From positions 620,001 to 684,000 of the forward strand of contig NZ_LT835161.1 of assembly GCF_900169715.1 (NCBI RefSeq): a stretch of DNA of 64,000 nt, read 5' to 3'. Shown here piece after piece: positions 40,692 to 49,230 of the stretch; positions within the stretch are counted from its first letter, which is position 1, and each line of letters opens with the position of its first letter. The notes below the pieces were generated by a model. The model was not told the DNA's origin and did not search any database. It saw only the letters and a program-made list of their open reading frames with translations. Origin of the DNA: Kocuria massiliensis (GTDB taxonomy: Bacteria; Actinomycetota; Actinomycetes; Actinomycetales; Micrococcaceae). The translations under genes were made by a program, and so were the position numbers.

Positions 40692-40940
40692 TTATTCCCC
40701 GGAGGACGCCGTAGAACTCGAACCCGAGCTCGACGACGAACCCGAAACGTTGGAATCGCTCGACTTTGAATCGGTGCTGTAGAAGCCGCTTCCCTTGAAG
40801 CTCACACCCACGGTGTTGAACTTTTTGCGAAGGCTCTTCTGGCCACATTCCGGGCATTCGGTGAGCGCGTCGTCCGTGAAGGCCTGACGGATATCGAACG
40901 CGTGCTGACAGTTCTTACAGACGTACGCGTAGACGGGCAT
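40692..40940 (-). CDS. FmdB-type zinc-ribbon regulatory protein
   Basis: The 82-residue protein starts MPVYAYVCKNCQHAFDI and has two CxxC pairs (CKNC and CPEC) forming a zinc ribbon, followed by SLRKKFNTVGVSFKGSGFYSTD, the conserved end of the FmdB family. The remaining tail is a Ser-rich low-complexity stretch. The biological role of this family is not established. A GAGGAG ribosome-binding site precedes the ATG. It lies 53 bp downstream of the cyclo-ligase gene on the same strand. Confidence 0.9.
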   Translation of the reverse strand: MPVYAYVCKNCQHAFDIRQAFTDDALTECPECGQKSLRKKFNTVGVSFKGSGFYSTDSKSSDSNVSGSSSSSGSSSTASSGE

Positions 40941-40993
40941 GAAGGGGCTCCTCGGGAATCCAGGGGGTGTACAGCCCTATATCCTACGGCTCA

Positions 40994-41611
40994 TCATGAG
41001 AGGCTCGTTAACCCGCGTTCGGTGCAGATCTGTCCAACGCGCGCGTCATGAGCCTCTGCCGGCACGGTACCGCTCGGAAAAATCTCCTCCGCGAAACATA
41101 TGCCTACGTCTGCACCGGGGTTCGGTCCCGCGGCGGCTTCGGCAAGTGCGGCGTCGTAATACCCGCCGCCGTAGCCTAAGCGAACACCGTTGGTGTCGAA
41201 TGCCAGCGCTGGGACCAGTCGGAGCGCGCAGCCGACGAACGCTTCGGTGGTTTGCCGGGGGCCGATGGGCTCCTCGATCCCGAACGGGCTACGGATCGTC
41301 TCGACCTGGGGGCTCCACGCGACCCAGTGCATGACGCGGTGGGGCAAGGTGATCGGCACGATCACGTTCCTCCCAGCGGCGTGAATCTCTGTCAAGGCCT
41401 CGTGAAGCGGAGGCTCCGACGGCGTCGGTAGGAAGGCGGCAACCGTTTCTCCGCGCGAAACCTGGCCCATCACCAGGTCGAGCAAGGTATCCCGCCATTG
41501 AGCCGCGAGGCGACGTCGGACTGTTCCCGTGGAGTCCGATCTCACGCGCTCCGCCCTCAACTCAAGGACGTCGCGCCTCAATTGCGCCTTGTCGGAGCCT
41601 GGATTGGGCAT
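40994..41611 (-). CDS. 5-formyltetrahydrofolate cyclo-ligase
   Basis: This enzyme converts 5-formyl-THF to 5,10-methenyl-THF with ATP. The 205-residue product has the expected KAQLRRDVLELRAE start and the diagnostic C-terminal GVRLGYGGGYYDAAL. The frame is open to 41755, but the ATG at 41611 gives the family's normal length and has GGAAAGG upstream. It is divergent from galU, an arrangement familiar in actinobacteria. Confidence 0.9.
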   Translation of the reverse strand: MPNPGSDKAQLRRDVLELRAERVRSDSTGTVRRRLAAQWRDTLLDLVMGQVSRGETVAAFLPTPSEPPLHEALTEIHAAGRNVIVPITLPHRVMHWVAWSPQVETIRSPFGIEEPIGPRQTTEAFVGCALRLVPALAFDTNGVRLGYGGGYYDAALAEAAAGPNPGADVGICFAEEIFPSGTVPAEAHDARVGQICTERGLTSLS

Positions 41612-41783
41612 CTGGAGGGACCTTTCCGGACGAATCGATGTAGCCCTCGTCAACCGAAGTGGTAACCCGGAAGATTGTTGGACCGGTGGGAAATACCTTC
41701 CGGTGACCATGTCACGGCTATGTTTGGCCGGTGGATTGCCTCGGAAAGGTGGCAAAACTCCCGAATTTTCGAGGGCTCTCAGC

Positions 41784-41789
41784 TATTCT
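41784..41789 (+). promoter_or_regulatory. galU -10 element, probably leaderless
   Basis: TATTCT lies 7 nt before the galU ATG and no Shine-Dalgarno sequence is present between them. Confidence 0.55.
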
Positions 41790-41796
41790 GAATTGT

Positions 41797-42711
41797 ATGT
41801 CCGCAAATGATTCACAAAAACCCGTCACCAAAGCCGTCATTCCGGCCGCAGGGTTGGGTACACGGTTCTTACCTGCCACCAAGGCGAGCCCCAAGGAAAT
41901 GTTGCCGGTGGTGGACCGGCCGGCTATTCAGTACGTCGTGCAGGAAGCTGTTTCCGCAGGTCTCGAAGACATCCTCATGATTACGGGGCGTTCCAAACGG
42001 GCCCTCGAGGATCATTTTGACCGGATTCCCGATCTTGAGGCTTCCCTCAAGGAACAGGGAAAGGATGCCCTTCTCGCATCGGTGCAGCAGGCCACGGCGT
42101 TGGGCGAACTGCACTACCTGCGCCAAGGTGACCCCAAGGGACTGGGCCACGCGGTGTTGCGTGCCAAAACCCACGTGGGGGATAACCCCTTCGCGGTGCT
42201 TCTGGGCGATGATCTCATCGATGAAAAAGAAGATCTGCTGGAGCGCATGATTACTGCTCAGCAGTCCACGGGTGGCAGCGTCGTCGCCCTCATGGAAGTT
42301 CCTCAGGACCAGATCAGCGCTTACGGCTGCGCCGCGGTGGAAGCCGTGGAGGGTGAAGAGTACGTCAAGGTTACTGGCATGGTGGAGAAGCCTAAGCCGG
42401 AGGAAGCTCCTTCGAACTTGGCCATCATCGGACGGTACGTCCTGCACCCGCACGTCTTCGATGTTCTCGAGAACACTCCTCCCGGACGCGGTAACGAAAT
42501 TCAGCTGACGGATGCCTTGGAAACCATGGGGCAGGGCACCGGCGAAGGCGATGGCGTTTACGGCGTCATCTTCAAGGGACGTCGATTCGACACCGGTGAC
42601 AAGCTGTCCTACCTCAAGGCCAACGTGATCCTCGCGGCAGAACGTGACGATCTGGGCCCTGGCCTGCGGAGCTGGCTTAAGGAGTTCGTGGAGACCCTTC
42701 CCGAAAGCTAG
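41797..42711 (+). CDS. galU: UTP--glucose-1-phosphate uridylyltransferase
   Basis: GalU makes UDP-glucose for glycans and cell-wall polymers. The 304-residue product has AVIPAAGLGTRFLPATKASPKEMLP at the N-terminus, the nucleotide-binding signature, and VEKPKPEEAPSNLAIIGRYVL in the middle. The ATG at 41797 matches the usual start and is placed by the TATTCT box 7 nt upstream; an upstream in-frame start at 41731 is unlikely. It is followed by a terminator and then by the GlpR-like membrane protein gene. Confidence 0.95.
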   Translation: MSANDSQKPVTKAVIPAAGLGTRFLPATKASPKEMLPVVDRPAIQYVVQEAVSAGLEDILMITGRSKRALEDHFDRIPDLEASLKEQGKDALLASVQQATALGELHYLRQGDPKGLGHAVLRAKTHVGDNPFAVLLGDDLIDEKEDLLERMITAQQSTGGSVVALMEVPQDQISAYGCAAVEAVEGEEYVKVTGMVEKPKPEEAPSNLAIIGRYVLHPHVFDVLENTPPGRGNEIQLTDALETMGQGTGEGDGVYGVIFKGRRFDTGDKLSYLKANVILAAERDDLGPGLRSWLKEFVETLPES

Positions 42712-42734
42712 GTCTGAACTCACAGCGAACCGTG

Positions 42735-42775
42735 CGAGGCGGGGCACCCTGGTGGGTTGCCCCGCCTCGTTTTTC
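42735..42775 (+). terminator. terminator of galU
   Basis: Arms 42735-42746 and 42758-42769 pair perfectly over 12 bp, followed by TTTTT. Confidence 0.92.
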
Positions 42776-42868
42776 GTGAATTGACCACTCGAAAAATTCA
42801 TGGATGAGGGGCGTGACACACCCTGTTGGAAATCCCTTGGGGCGTGATTTCCGGGCTAAACTACAAGC

Positions 42869-43999
42869 GTGTCTTTTTCATGGGTTTCAGCTTCCAGCCT
42901 GTTGTTGGTGGTTGCTTTCGTCGTCGTTTTTTGGTCGGTGCGTGTCATCGATCGACGTCGCCGTCCAACAGTCGTCGCGCAAGTCAGCGCGAGCGATATT
43001 ATGGAGGACACAGAACCCGCCTTCCCCCGGGACCACGTGCTACTGCGTCAAAGGAATGACATGTACAGTAACCAGTCCCCGAGCACACTAAACGTGAGCT
43101 CAGACGACGTCGAGGCCCGGCGTGGCATCACGGAAGAAGAATCCGTACACCCGGCCGAGAATCCTCGACAGGAAGGTGTTCGTGTTCCGCGTCCGTCGCG
43201 AAAGACGACTAGCGGCACGGCAGATCATGCCCAGAACGCCACACCTCACATTCGCTGGGGTCGTACCGGAGTTGCCCTCTTCGGTCTGGCGGCGCTGCTC
43301 ACCGGCGTTGTGACCGCAATTCTCGCGCCCATCACCGCAGTTTCCTGGACCTTGCCGGTCTTCGCTTTCATCCTGGGTCTCGGGGCGTTCGTGAGCCTGC
43401 GCTACCTTGCCTTGGCCGACCGCCAGGCGGTCGCTCGTCCGGCAACTGTCCCCGCAGATGATCGTTCTGCAGAGTGGGCCGAAGATTATGAAGCTGAACA
43501 GCTTGCGTCGACCCCGGAATCTACGCAGGGCCTAGTGGTCAAGGACCGGGAGAGTTTCTTCAACGCTGAAGGCACCAGTTCGGCCCGTACCGAAGGCGCC
43601 CCCTCGGATCGTGATGTGAAGCGCGACTCCGAGACAATTGCGGCGAGCCTGCCCTCTGTCCAGGAAGCGCCTGCGCAGACCGAGTACGACCATTCTGAGA
43701 ATGTCCCCTTCGTCGAAGAGCCTGGGCTGGATATCGAGACTCTTCGGGAGCAGGCCCGTCGAGTCGCGGCGGGAAAGCCGATCGCGTTCACCCCTGCGAC
43801 GAGCGAATGGTCGCCCGTGGAATTGCCCAAGCCGATGTACATCGACGCCCCCGAAGCGCGGCGTCCGGCTCCTACTCCGGCGGTGGCTCCCGAAACTCCT
43901 CAATCCACCTCGACGACGGTCACGGAAGCTGCCTCAAAGGGCAACAGCAGCCGGTCGCAGCTCAATCTCGACGATGTTCTCTCTCGCCGCAGGGCATGA
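42869..43999 (+). CDS. membrane protein with GlpR-like layout (candidate divisome/polar-growth receptor)
   Basis: The 376-residue protein has an N-terminal membrane helix (about 8-25), an acidic polar region (35-125), a pair of helices (about 134-153 and 159-178) and a long disordered Pro/Glu-rich tail ending QLNLDDVLSRRRA. This layout and the position after galU recall the corynebacterial GlpR receptor and its mycobacterial counterpart downstream of galU-moeA-rimJ. Here the moeA-like glp and rimJ genes are missing between them. TAAACT (42857-42862) is 6 nt before the GTG, implying a leaderless transcript. The assignment rests on architecture and synteny only. Confidence 0.5.
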   Translation: MSFSWVSASSLLLVVAFVVVFWSVRVIDRRRRPTVVAQVSASDIMEDTEPAFPRDHVLLRQRNDMYSNQSPSTLNVSSDDVEARRGITEEESVHPAENPRQEGVRVPRPSRKTTSGTADHAQNATPHIRWGRTGVALFGLAALLTGVVTAILAPITAVSWTLPVFAFILGLGAFVSLRYLALADRQAVARPATVPADDRSAEWAEDYEAEQLASTPESTQGLVVKDRESFFNAEGTSSARTEGAPSDRDVKRDSETIAASLPSVQEAPAQTEYDHSENVPFVEEPGLDIETLREQARRVAAGKPIAFTPATSEWSPVELPKPMYIDAPEARRPAPTPAVAPETPQSTSTTVTEAASKGNSSRSQLNLDDVLSRRRA

Positions 44000-44030
44000 T
44001 CCACGCCCAGCTCAACGAAAAGTGATGGAA

Positions 44031-44064
44031 AGCAACCCGCCGGCTCTACCGGCGGGTTGCTTTG
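44031..44064 (+). terminator. terminator after the GlpR-like gene
   Basis: A perfect 13-bp stem (44031-44043 with 44049-44061), a 5-nt loop and a short T-containing tail. Confidence 0.88.
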
Positions 44065-44134
44065 TCGATAGGGTTATTGCAGGGACCGAACCACGGCCGC
44101 AATGATGCAGCGCGGCAGAAAGAGAAGACAGCCG

Positions 44135-45694
44135 ATGAGTAGCTCTCACGAAGAAATTGAACGTAAGTACGAGGCACCCGCCGACGCGGACGTGCACCCC
44201 GACCTGAGCGAACTGAACCACCTCACGCCGGACGAACACCCCGATGACCAGCATCTGGAAGCAACCTACTTCGATACCCCGGGGCGGGCCTTGGGCGCCA
44301 ACAGGGTCGTGGTGCGGCGTCGTCGTGGCGGGCATGACGAAGGCTGGCACGTGAAATTTGCCCTCGGGGATACGCGCCACGAAGTCCACTACGACCTTCT
44401 TAAGACGTCGTCCGCGATGCCGGCCGCCGTCTCGTCCCTGCTGGGCGGGATCACCCTGGGCGAGGAACTGGCGCCCATTGCTGAATTGACCACGCAGCGG
44501 CGTCGGACGGTTCTTCGCGATGACGAGGGCCGCGAGGTCGCAGAGGTGTGTGACGACACCGTTCATTCGACGGATTTCTCGACCGGCACGGAGCGTCAGT
44601 GGCGGGAATGGGAAGTTGAGCTGTTGGATGAAACCCTCGGTGAGAAGGCCCAGAACAAGGTCTTTAAGAAGGTCGAAAAGGTTCTCAAGCGTGCGGGCGC
44701 CACGTCGTCCACCGCGACCGCCAAGATTGCCCGCGCGCTGGGCCAGGACCCAGCCTTCGACGAGTCGGCTCAGATCGAGATCCAGGAGTCGCCTCAGCCT
44801 GCTCAGTCCACGCCTGCGTTGACCGGAGCTCAGAAGCTCATTTCGGCAGCGTTGCACGAATACCTCGACGACGTCCCCGCACTGGACCTCGGTGTGCACG
44901 CGGGCGTCGAGGATTCGGTGCATCAGCTCCGTATTCGTTTGCGCGGCCTCCGGAGCATCCTGCGGGGTCTACGAGGGATCATCGATGCAGATACCGAGAA
45001 GAGGCTTTCAGAAGGCCTCAAGGCGAGCGGTGGCAGTTTGAGCCCGTATCGCGACCTCGAGGTAGTGCGCGAGGTTCTTAGTGAGAGCGACCAATGGGAG
45101 CGACTCACCCAGGTCGCCCGAGATGAGATCTCGGAGGTGCTGGTCGAGGAGGAGGCGGCGGCCTTGCGCTCTGCGACCACACGATTGCGTTCTGAGGAGC
45201 ATCTCGCGGTGCTCACGGAATTGCGCGCCGTCGCGGCCCAGCCGGTTCTGGAGGCCCATGCCGCGGACTGGTCGGGAAAGAAGGTCGCCAAGGCGATGCT
45301 TTCGGCGCTCAATGAGCGCTTGGTCCGTCGTGGTGGGAAAGTTGGCGACCAGGGGGACCCGGTCATGGAAGAGGCCCTTGAGGGCCTGCACGACGTGCGG
45401 AAAGCCGCGAAATCGCTGCGTTACGTCATCGATACCTTGTCGGCGGAGTCGGCCGTGCCTAAGAAGAAGCGCGACGAGGTCAGTTCGGAACGCCACGATG
45501 CCAAGAAGTTGCAGTCGCAATTGGGCCGCACCATGGATCTGAAGGCGGCGGTGGATTGGCTGGATCACGCCGCGCGAGTCTTCCAGCGTCGGAAACAGGA
45601 TCGGTACGCGCTGGGAGTGCTTGCCGGTGCGACGGCGGTTCACTTGGAGAAATCCCTGGATCATGGACTCGATTTGGTGAACGAGCTCGACTGA
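44135..45694 (+). CDS. CYTH and CHAD domain-containing protein
   Basis: The 519-residue protein fuses an N-terminal CYTH (triphosphate tunnel metalloenzyme) domain, with the ExExK-type motif EEIERKYE near residues 6-13, to a C-terminal CHAD domain (about 240-510), a helical His/Arg/Lys-rich unit that binds polyphosphate. The CYTH part contains ATYFDTP and VVVRRRRGG, as expected for triphosphate hydrolases. A role in polyphosphate or triphosphate turnover is inferred. The ATG at 44135 follows AGAGAAG; a further upstream ATG at 44102 is less likely. Confidence 0.9.
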   Translation: MSSSHEEIERKYEAPADADVHPDLSELNHLTPDEHPDDQHLEATYFDTPGRALGANRVVVRRRRGGHDEGWHVKFALGDTRHEVHYDLLKTSSAMPAAVSSLLGGITLGEELAPIAELTTQRRRTVLRDDEGREVAEVCDDTVHSTDFSTGTERQWREWEVELLDETLGEKAQNKVFKKVEKVLKRAGATSSTATAKIARALGQDPAFDESAQIEIQESPQPAQSTPALTGAQKLISAALHEYLDDVPALDLGVHAGVEDSVHQLRIRLRGLRSILRGLRGIIDADTEKRLSEGLKASGGSLSPYRDLEVVREVLSESDQWERLTQVARDEISEVLVEEEAAALRSATTRLRSEEHLAVLTELRAVAAQPVLEAHAADWSGKKVAKAMLSALNERLVRRGGKVGDQGDPVMEEALEGLHDVRKAAKSLRYVIDTLSAESAVPKKKRDEVSSERHDAKKLQSQLGRTMDLKAAVDWLDHAARVFQRRKQDRYALGVLAGATAVHLEKSLDHGLDLVNELD

Positions 45695-45747
45695 CGCGAA
45701 CGGGGAGGGATAATGCCCACCTCCCGATTCGTTTGCACGGTTAAAGC

Positions 45748-45782
45748 GGATGGCCCCGGGGAGTACCCGGGGCCATCCTTTG
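45748..45782 (+). terminator. terminator of the CYTH-CHAD gene
   Basis: A perfect 13-bp stem (45748-45760 with 45766-45778) and a 5-nt loop, followed by TTTGC. Confidence 0.88.
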
Positions 45783-46099
45783 CATCACACACAGGAAGAA
45801 GGTCTTCACTCAATTCGGAGGCACCAACCGCGCTAAGTCCAATGTTCCGGACCGTCCCAGGTTTGCCTCCCGGCTATTTGGTAATGAAAACATTACCTAA
45901 TTGAGAAGTGGGTCGCTAGCCCCAAGTTAGGGTTACCTTGGGTTTCTTGATGACAAGGCGTCGTTAAGTTCCCCAATTGGCGGAATAGCGGGGGAGTATG
46001 GGGCCTTCCGTGGCTCCGATGATCACAAGTTGTGTTGGATATCACTCACACTAAAGGGGCGAATACGGGTTCCACGGAGTGATTCGGTAAGGTCAAGGT
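45783..46099. other. gene-free stretch upstream of the DedA-like gene
   Basis: No supported gene lies in these 317 bp. The stretch holds an operator-like inverted repeat (45877-45900) and a CCCAAG/CTTGGG pair around 45922-45943. It is AT-richer than its surroundings and probably contains the promoter of the following gene. Confidence 0.4.
45877..45900. promoter_or_regulatory. operator-like inverted repeat
   Basis: Arms TTTGGTAATG (45877-45886) and CATTACCTAA (45891-45900), separated by AAAA, match at 9 of 10 positions. The inner 7 bp are perfect. No regulator gene is adjacent. Confidence 0.45.
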
Positions 46100-46600
46100 A
46101 TGCGCGAGTGGATCGAGGGCCTGGATCTGTGGATAGCGATCCTCTTCTTTTGGTCCGGCGGGATCATGAGGTCTTCCGCGATCTATGGCCTGGCACGGGC
46201 CGCTTCTGCCGGTGGACGCCGTGCCTCCACCATCAATCTGGCCTTTGATTCCGCTATTTATCGTCGAGCCGAGGCCGTGGTTCATCGCTGGGGCGTACTG
46301 GCGGTCCCGGCCTGTTACCTGACCGTGGGCTTCCAGACCGCTGTCCTCGCGGTGACGGGGCTAACTCGCATGCCTTTGCCCCGATGGATTCCGGCCATGT
46401 TGGTGGGAACTCTCATGTGGGGAGTCATCTACGGAACCATTGGCATGGCCGTGGTGTGGGCTTGGTTGCAACGGCCCTGGTTCGCCGTCTTGGCAATTGG
46501 CGTGGTGATCGTGGCCGTGGTGGCGGTGCGGTACTGGAGGCGCCGATCACGCGTCGTGGGGGACGAGGCATCGTCCGAGCTTCCGCGGGATCCTCACTGA
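46100..46600 (+). CDS. small DedA-like integral membrane protein
   Basis: The 166-residue protein has an amphipathic start, then helices at about 67-90, 97-122 and 124-143. The segment AIYRRAEAVVHRWGVLAVPACYLTVGFQTAVLAVTGLTRMPL resembles the region of DedA/VTT proteins that precedes their membrane re-entrant loop, but the protein is shorter and lacks a second copy. Function is unknown. GGTAAGG lies 7 nt before the ATG. Confidence 0.6.
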   Translation: MREWIEGLDLWIAILFFWSGGIMRSSAIYGLARAASAGGRRASTINLAFDSAIYRRAEAVVHRWGVLAVPACYLTVGFQTAVLAVTGLTRMPLPRWIPAMLVGTLMWGVIYGTIGMAVVWAWLQRPWFAVLAIGVVIVAVVAVRYWRRRSRVVGDEASSELPRDPH

Positions 46601-46603
46601 TCC

Positions 46604-46635
46604 AAAAAAGGGACGCGGTTCACTGACCGCGTCCC
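46604..46635 (-). terminator. terminator of tRNA-Ala
   Basis: A perfect 10-bp stem (46610-46619 with 46626-46635) has a run of six A on its low-coordinate side, giving a T-run on the minus strand just past the tRNA. Confidence 0.88.
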
Positions 46636-46643
46636 TACATTTG

Positions 46644-46716
46644 TGGAGCTAAGGGGAATCGAACCCCTGACCTTTTCATTGCGAACGAAACGCTCTACCA
46701 ACTGAGCTATAGCCCC
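46644..46716 (-). tRNA. tRNA-Ala, anticodon CGC
   Basis: The minus strand folds as a 73-nt cloverleaf. The acceptor stem has 7 bp including the G3-U70 pair, the identity element of tRNA-Ala. The D arm is GCTC-AGTTGGTA-GAGC, the anticodon loop is TTCGCAA giving anticodon CGC (reads GCG), and the T arm contains TTCGATT. The CCA end is not encoded. Confidence 0.95.
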
Positions 46717-46802
46717 GTACAACCCCTCCAGAGTACTCCCGAGGGATTTTTTCGACAAATCGGACGGTCCTGGCCAAGGTCCCACGCTGATACATTGACT
46801 GC

Positions 46803-47684
46803 ATGACTCAAGTACCAGAGCCGAGCGCGCCGAACGTTGCGGACGAGGCCCATGACCCTTCCGCTCCGGAACTTCTCGGTCCGCTCTCCGCGGGTATTAC
46901 GGTGGGGTTCGTTCCGGGCGTCATGCCAGGCAAATGGTTTGATCGCTGGGATGACCGTTTCTCTCGGTCTACCCCTCTGACTCGCTTGCCGGTAGGTGCG
47001 GCCCGTGGCGTCGAAACCTTGGAGCAAGAGCGTGCTCACATGGTGCTAGCCCGACCCGACGACGAGCCCAAGCTCAACGATCGCGACCGTTTCCACACGG
47101 TCAAGCTGTACGAGGAGACGATGGTCGTCGTCCTTCCCATCGATCACGTGCTGACCTTGCTCGATACGGTTCCACTCGAGGAGCTGTCCGAGGAATTCAT
47201 GCTGCAACGGCCGGAGTCCATTCCCGAGTGGGCGAGCATCAGGGCTACTGCGGATGACGCTGAACCGCAGAAGTTGCCTCCGATGCGAGACACGGCCGAC
47301 GCCGTCGAGCTGGTGGCCGCGGGAATTGGCCTGCTCATCGTGCCCATGTCCTTAGCGCGGCATCACCATCGAAAGGACGTTACATTTCGCCCCGTCGACG
47401 GTATGCGGGAACGGCCCGTCGTACTGGCTTGGCCGCGCGACCTGGAACGGCCGGAGCCCGATGAGGCCATTCTTCAAGAATTCGTGGGCGTCGTGAGGGG
47501 GCGGACGTCGGCGAGTTCGCGCGGCGGATCGACCGGCCGGTCGAGAAAAGACGCCGGGGCGAATGCACAACGCCCGGCCGCGGTTACTGGAAAACCGGGC
47601 CGGGCGTCATCGAATCGAACGAAGCCTAAGCCGAACCGCCCTGCGAAGAGTCGCCGTGGCTCGACTCGGGGCTCGAGGCGTTAG
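46803..47684 (+). CDS. LysR-type ligand-binding domain protein lacking a DNA-binding domain
   Basis: The 293-residue protein matches the effector-binding half of LysR regulators: ITVGFVPGVMPGKWFDRWDDRF at about 32-53 and the late segment TADAVELVAAGIGLLIVPMSLARHHHR. No helix-turn-helix is present at the N-terminus. The last 70 or so residues are a very basic Ser/Gly/Arg/Lys-rich tail that could bind nucleic acid. TACATT (46791-46796) is 6 nt before the ATG, implying a leaderless transcript. The 3' end overlaps the convergent mscS gene by 59 bp. Confidence 0.75.
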   Translation: MTQVPEPSAPNVADEAHDPSAPELLGPLSAGITVGFVPGVMPGKWFDRWDDRFSRSTPLTRLPVGAARGVETLEQERAHMVLARPDDEPKLNDRDRFHTVKLYEETMVVVLPIDHVLTLLDTVPLEELSEEFMLQRPESIPEWASIRATADDAEPQKLPPMRDTADAVELVAAGIGLLIVPMSLARHHHRKDVTFRPVDGMRERPVVLAWPRDLERPEPDEAILQEFVGVVRGRTSASSRGGSTGRSRKDAGANAQRPAAVTGKPGRASSNRTKPKPNRPAKSRRGSTRGSRR

Positions 47685-48654
47685 TGTTCGCGGACACAAT
47701 GGGGTTGCTCTGCGTTCCATGAATCACGGATTGGTTCATTAGAGGTATGCGCAGTCCATCCTGATCCAGTGCCTTCTTGACATAGATGCGGAGAACTCGA
47801 GCGACGTCCCACTGTTGTAGCGGGGCAGTCCGAATCGCAATGCGCAACGTGAGGTATTCGCCGGTCATTTCCTCGATGCCCCACACCTCGGGTTTGCCGC
47901 GAATGGACTTGCCGATGTCGGTTTCCTTTTTGACCTGACGTGCGGCATGTAGGAGCAGCTCCGTGACCTCTTCGATATTGGTGTTGTAGGGGACGGGCAC
48001 ATCCACGATGGTGCGCGCCCAGCCCTGCGATTTATTGCCCACACGCAGAATTTCCCCATTACGGACGTGCCAGAGGGTGCCTTCGACGTCACGCACCTGC
48101 GTCACGCGCAGACCCACCGACTCGACCGTGCCACTGGCTTCGCCCAGGTCGACGACGTCGCCAATGCCGAGCTGGTCCTCGGCCACGATGGAGACTCCCG
48201 CCAGATAGTCCTTGACGAGCGACTGTGCGCCGAAGGACAAAGCGACACCGGCAATACCAGCACTGGCGATCACCGGAGCGATGTTGAAGCCCAATTCGGA
48301 GATGATCATGAGGACGGCAATGGTCCAGATGACGATCGTCACGACGGAGCGGAGCACAGAACCCACAGTTTGGGCGCGCTGTGATTGGCGCTTTCGGGCC
48401 GTGACGGCGTCTTCAATCCACTCATTCTGGGTGGTGTTGGGCTGGGCGACGTCGGCGCTTTTCTTGCTCACGACCCGGACCCGGGTGCCACGGGCGATGC
48501 CCTCGGTGACCTTTCGGATCACGGACCTCGCCACCATGTTCAGGGCGATCGCGATGACGAAGATCAGCACGATGCGCAGCGGGTGGCCGAGCCAAAATTC
48601 CAAACTAGAAAGGTCCGTCAAGAGATTCTGCGGATTCTCGGCGGTGATATTCAT
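47626..48654 (-). CDS. small-conductance mechanosensitive channel, MscS family
   Basis: MscS channels open under membrane tension to relieve osmotic stress. The 342-residue protein has membrane helices at about 20-40 and 95-118, then the pore helix region VIASAGIAGVALSFGAQSLVKDYLAGV and the beta domain GIGDVVDLGEASGTVESVGLRVTQVRD, both hallmark segments. The ATG at 48654 is supported by TACGGT (complement of 48662-48667) 7 nt upstream. The 3' end overlaps the convergent LysR-like gene by 59 bp, and an 11- to 15-bp hairpin inside that gene (about 47569-47604) could serve as its terminator. Confidence 0.92.
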   Translation of the reverse strand: MNITAENPQNLLTDLSSLEFWLGHPLRIVLIFVIAIALNMVARSVIRKVTEGIARGTRVRVVSKKSADVAQPNTTQNEWIEDAVTARKRQSQRAQTVGSVLRSVVTIVIWTIAVLMIISELGFNIAPVIASAGIAGVALSFGAQSLVKDYLAGVSIVAEDQLGIGDVVDLGEASGTVESVGLRVTQVRDVEGTLWHVRNGEILRVGNKSQGWARTIVDVPVPYNTNIEEVTELLLHAARQVKKETDIGKSIRGKPEVWGIEEMTGEYLTLRIAIRTAPLQQWDVARVLRIYVKKALDQDGLRIPLMNQSVIHGTQSNPIVSANTNASSPESSHGDSSQGGSA

Positions 48655-48752
48655 GGAATCCACCGTAATCGTAAGCCTTGAGCCGTGACTAATAGCGGGC
48701 TGATCGTCTGCTGAGGACGGAAGCTCACGCGGGCCCCACTAGGATTGTCTCC

Positions 48753-49184
48753 ATGGCTCTGCAGATGGACACACGACCCGCCGCTTACGCGGTGATCATC
48801 GAACAAGGCAAAATTCTGTTGACCCACTGGACCGGAGAGCGGCATCCGGAACGCGCGGGATGGACGTTGCCGGGTGGCGGTTTGGAAGTCGGTGAGTCGG
48901 CGGAAGAGGCCGTCATTCGTGAAGCCTATGAGGAAAGCGGATATCGCGTGCGCCTCGACGGCATACTCGGGGTGGACAGCAAGTACTACGACGACGGTCG
49001 TGACAAGCCTTTTCACAGCCTGAGGATTCTCTATCGGGCATTCATCACGGGTGGTCGCGCTGGAGTGACCGATATCGGAGGCTCCACTGACGACGTCGCC
49101 TGGATCCCGCTGGACGACTTGCCGAAGATTCGTAAGGTCTCCCTCGTGGAGGTCGCCGCGAAATATTATGGATTGGCCTATTAG
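48753..49184 (+). CDS. Nudix hydrolase
   Basis: Nudix enzymes hydrolyse nucleoside-diphosphate-linked compounds. The 143-residue protein contains a complete Nudix box (about 42-64), with the pattern G-x5-E-x7-REAYEE-x-G. The substrate cannot be predicted. TAGGAT (48740-48745) lies 7 nt before the ATG and there is no ribosome-binding site, so the transcript is probably leaderless. Confidence 0.92.
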   Translation: MALQMDTRPAAYAVIIEQGKILLTHWTGERHPERAGWTLPGGGLEVGESAEEAVIREAYEESGYRVRLDGILGVDSKYYDDGRDKPFHSLRILYRAFITGGRAGVTDIGGSTDDVAWIPLDDLPKIRKVSLVEVAAKYYGLAY

Positions 49185-49230
49185 GGCCCGGCATCGGCCC
49201 CTAACTATCCGTGTGAACTAGAGGAGTGAC

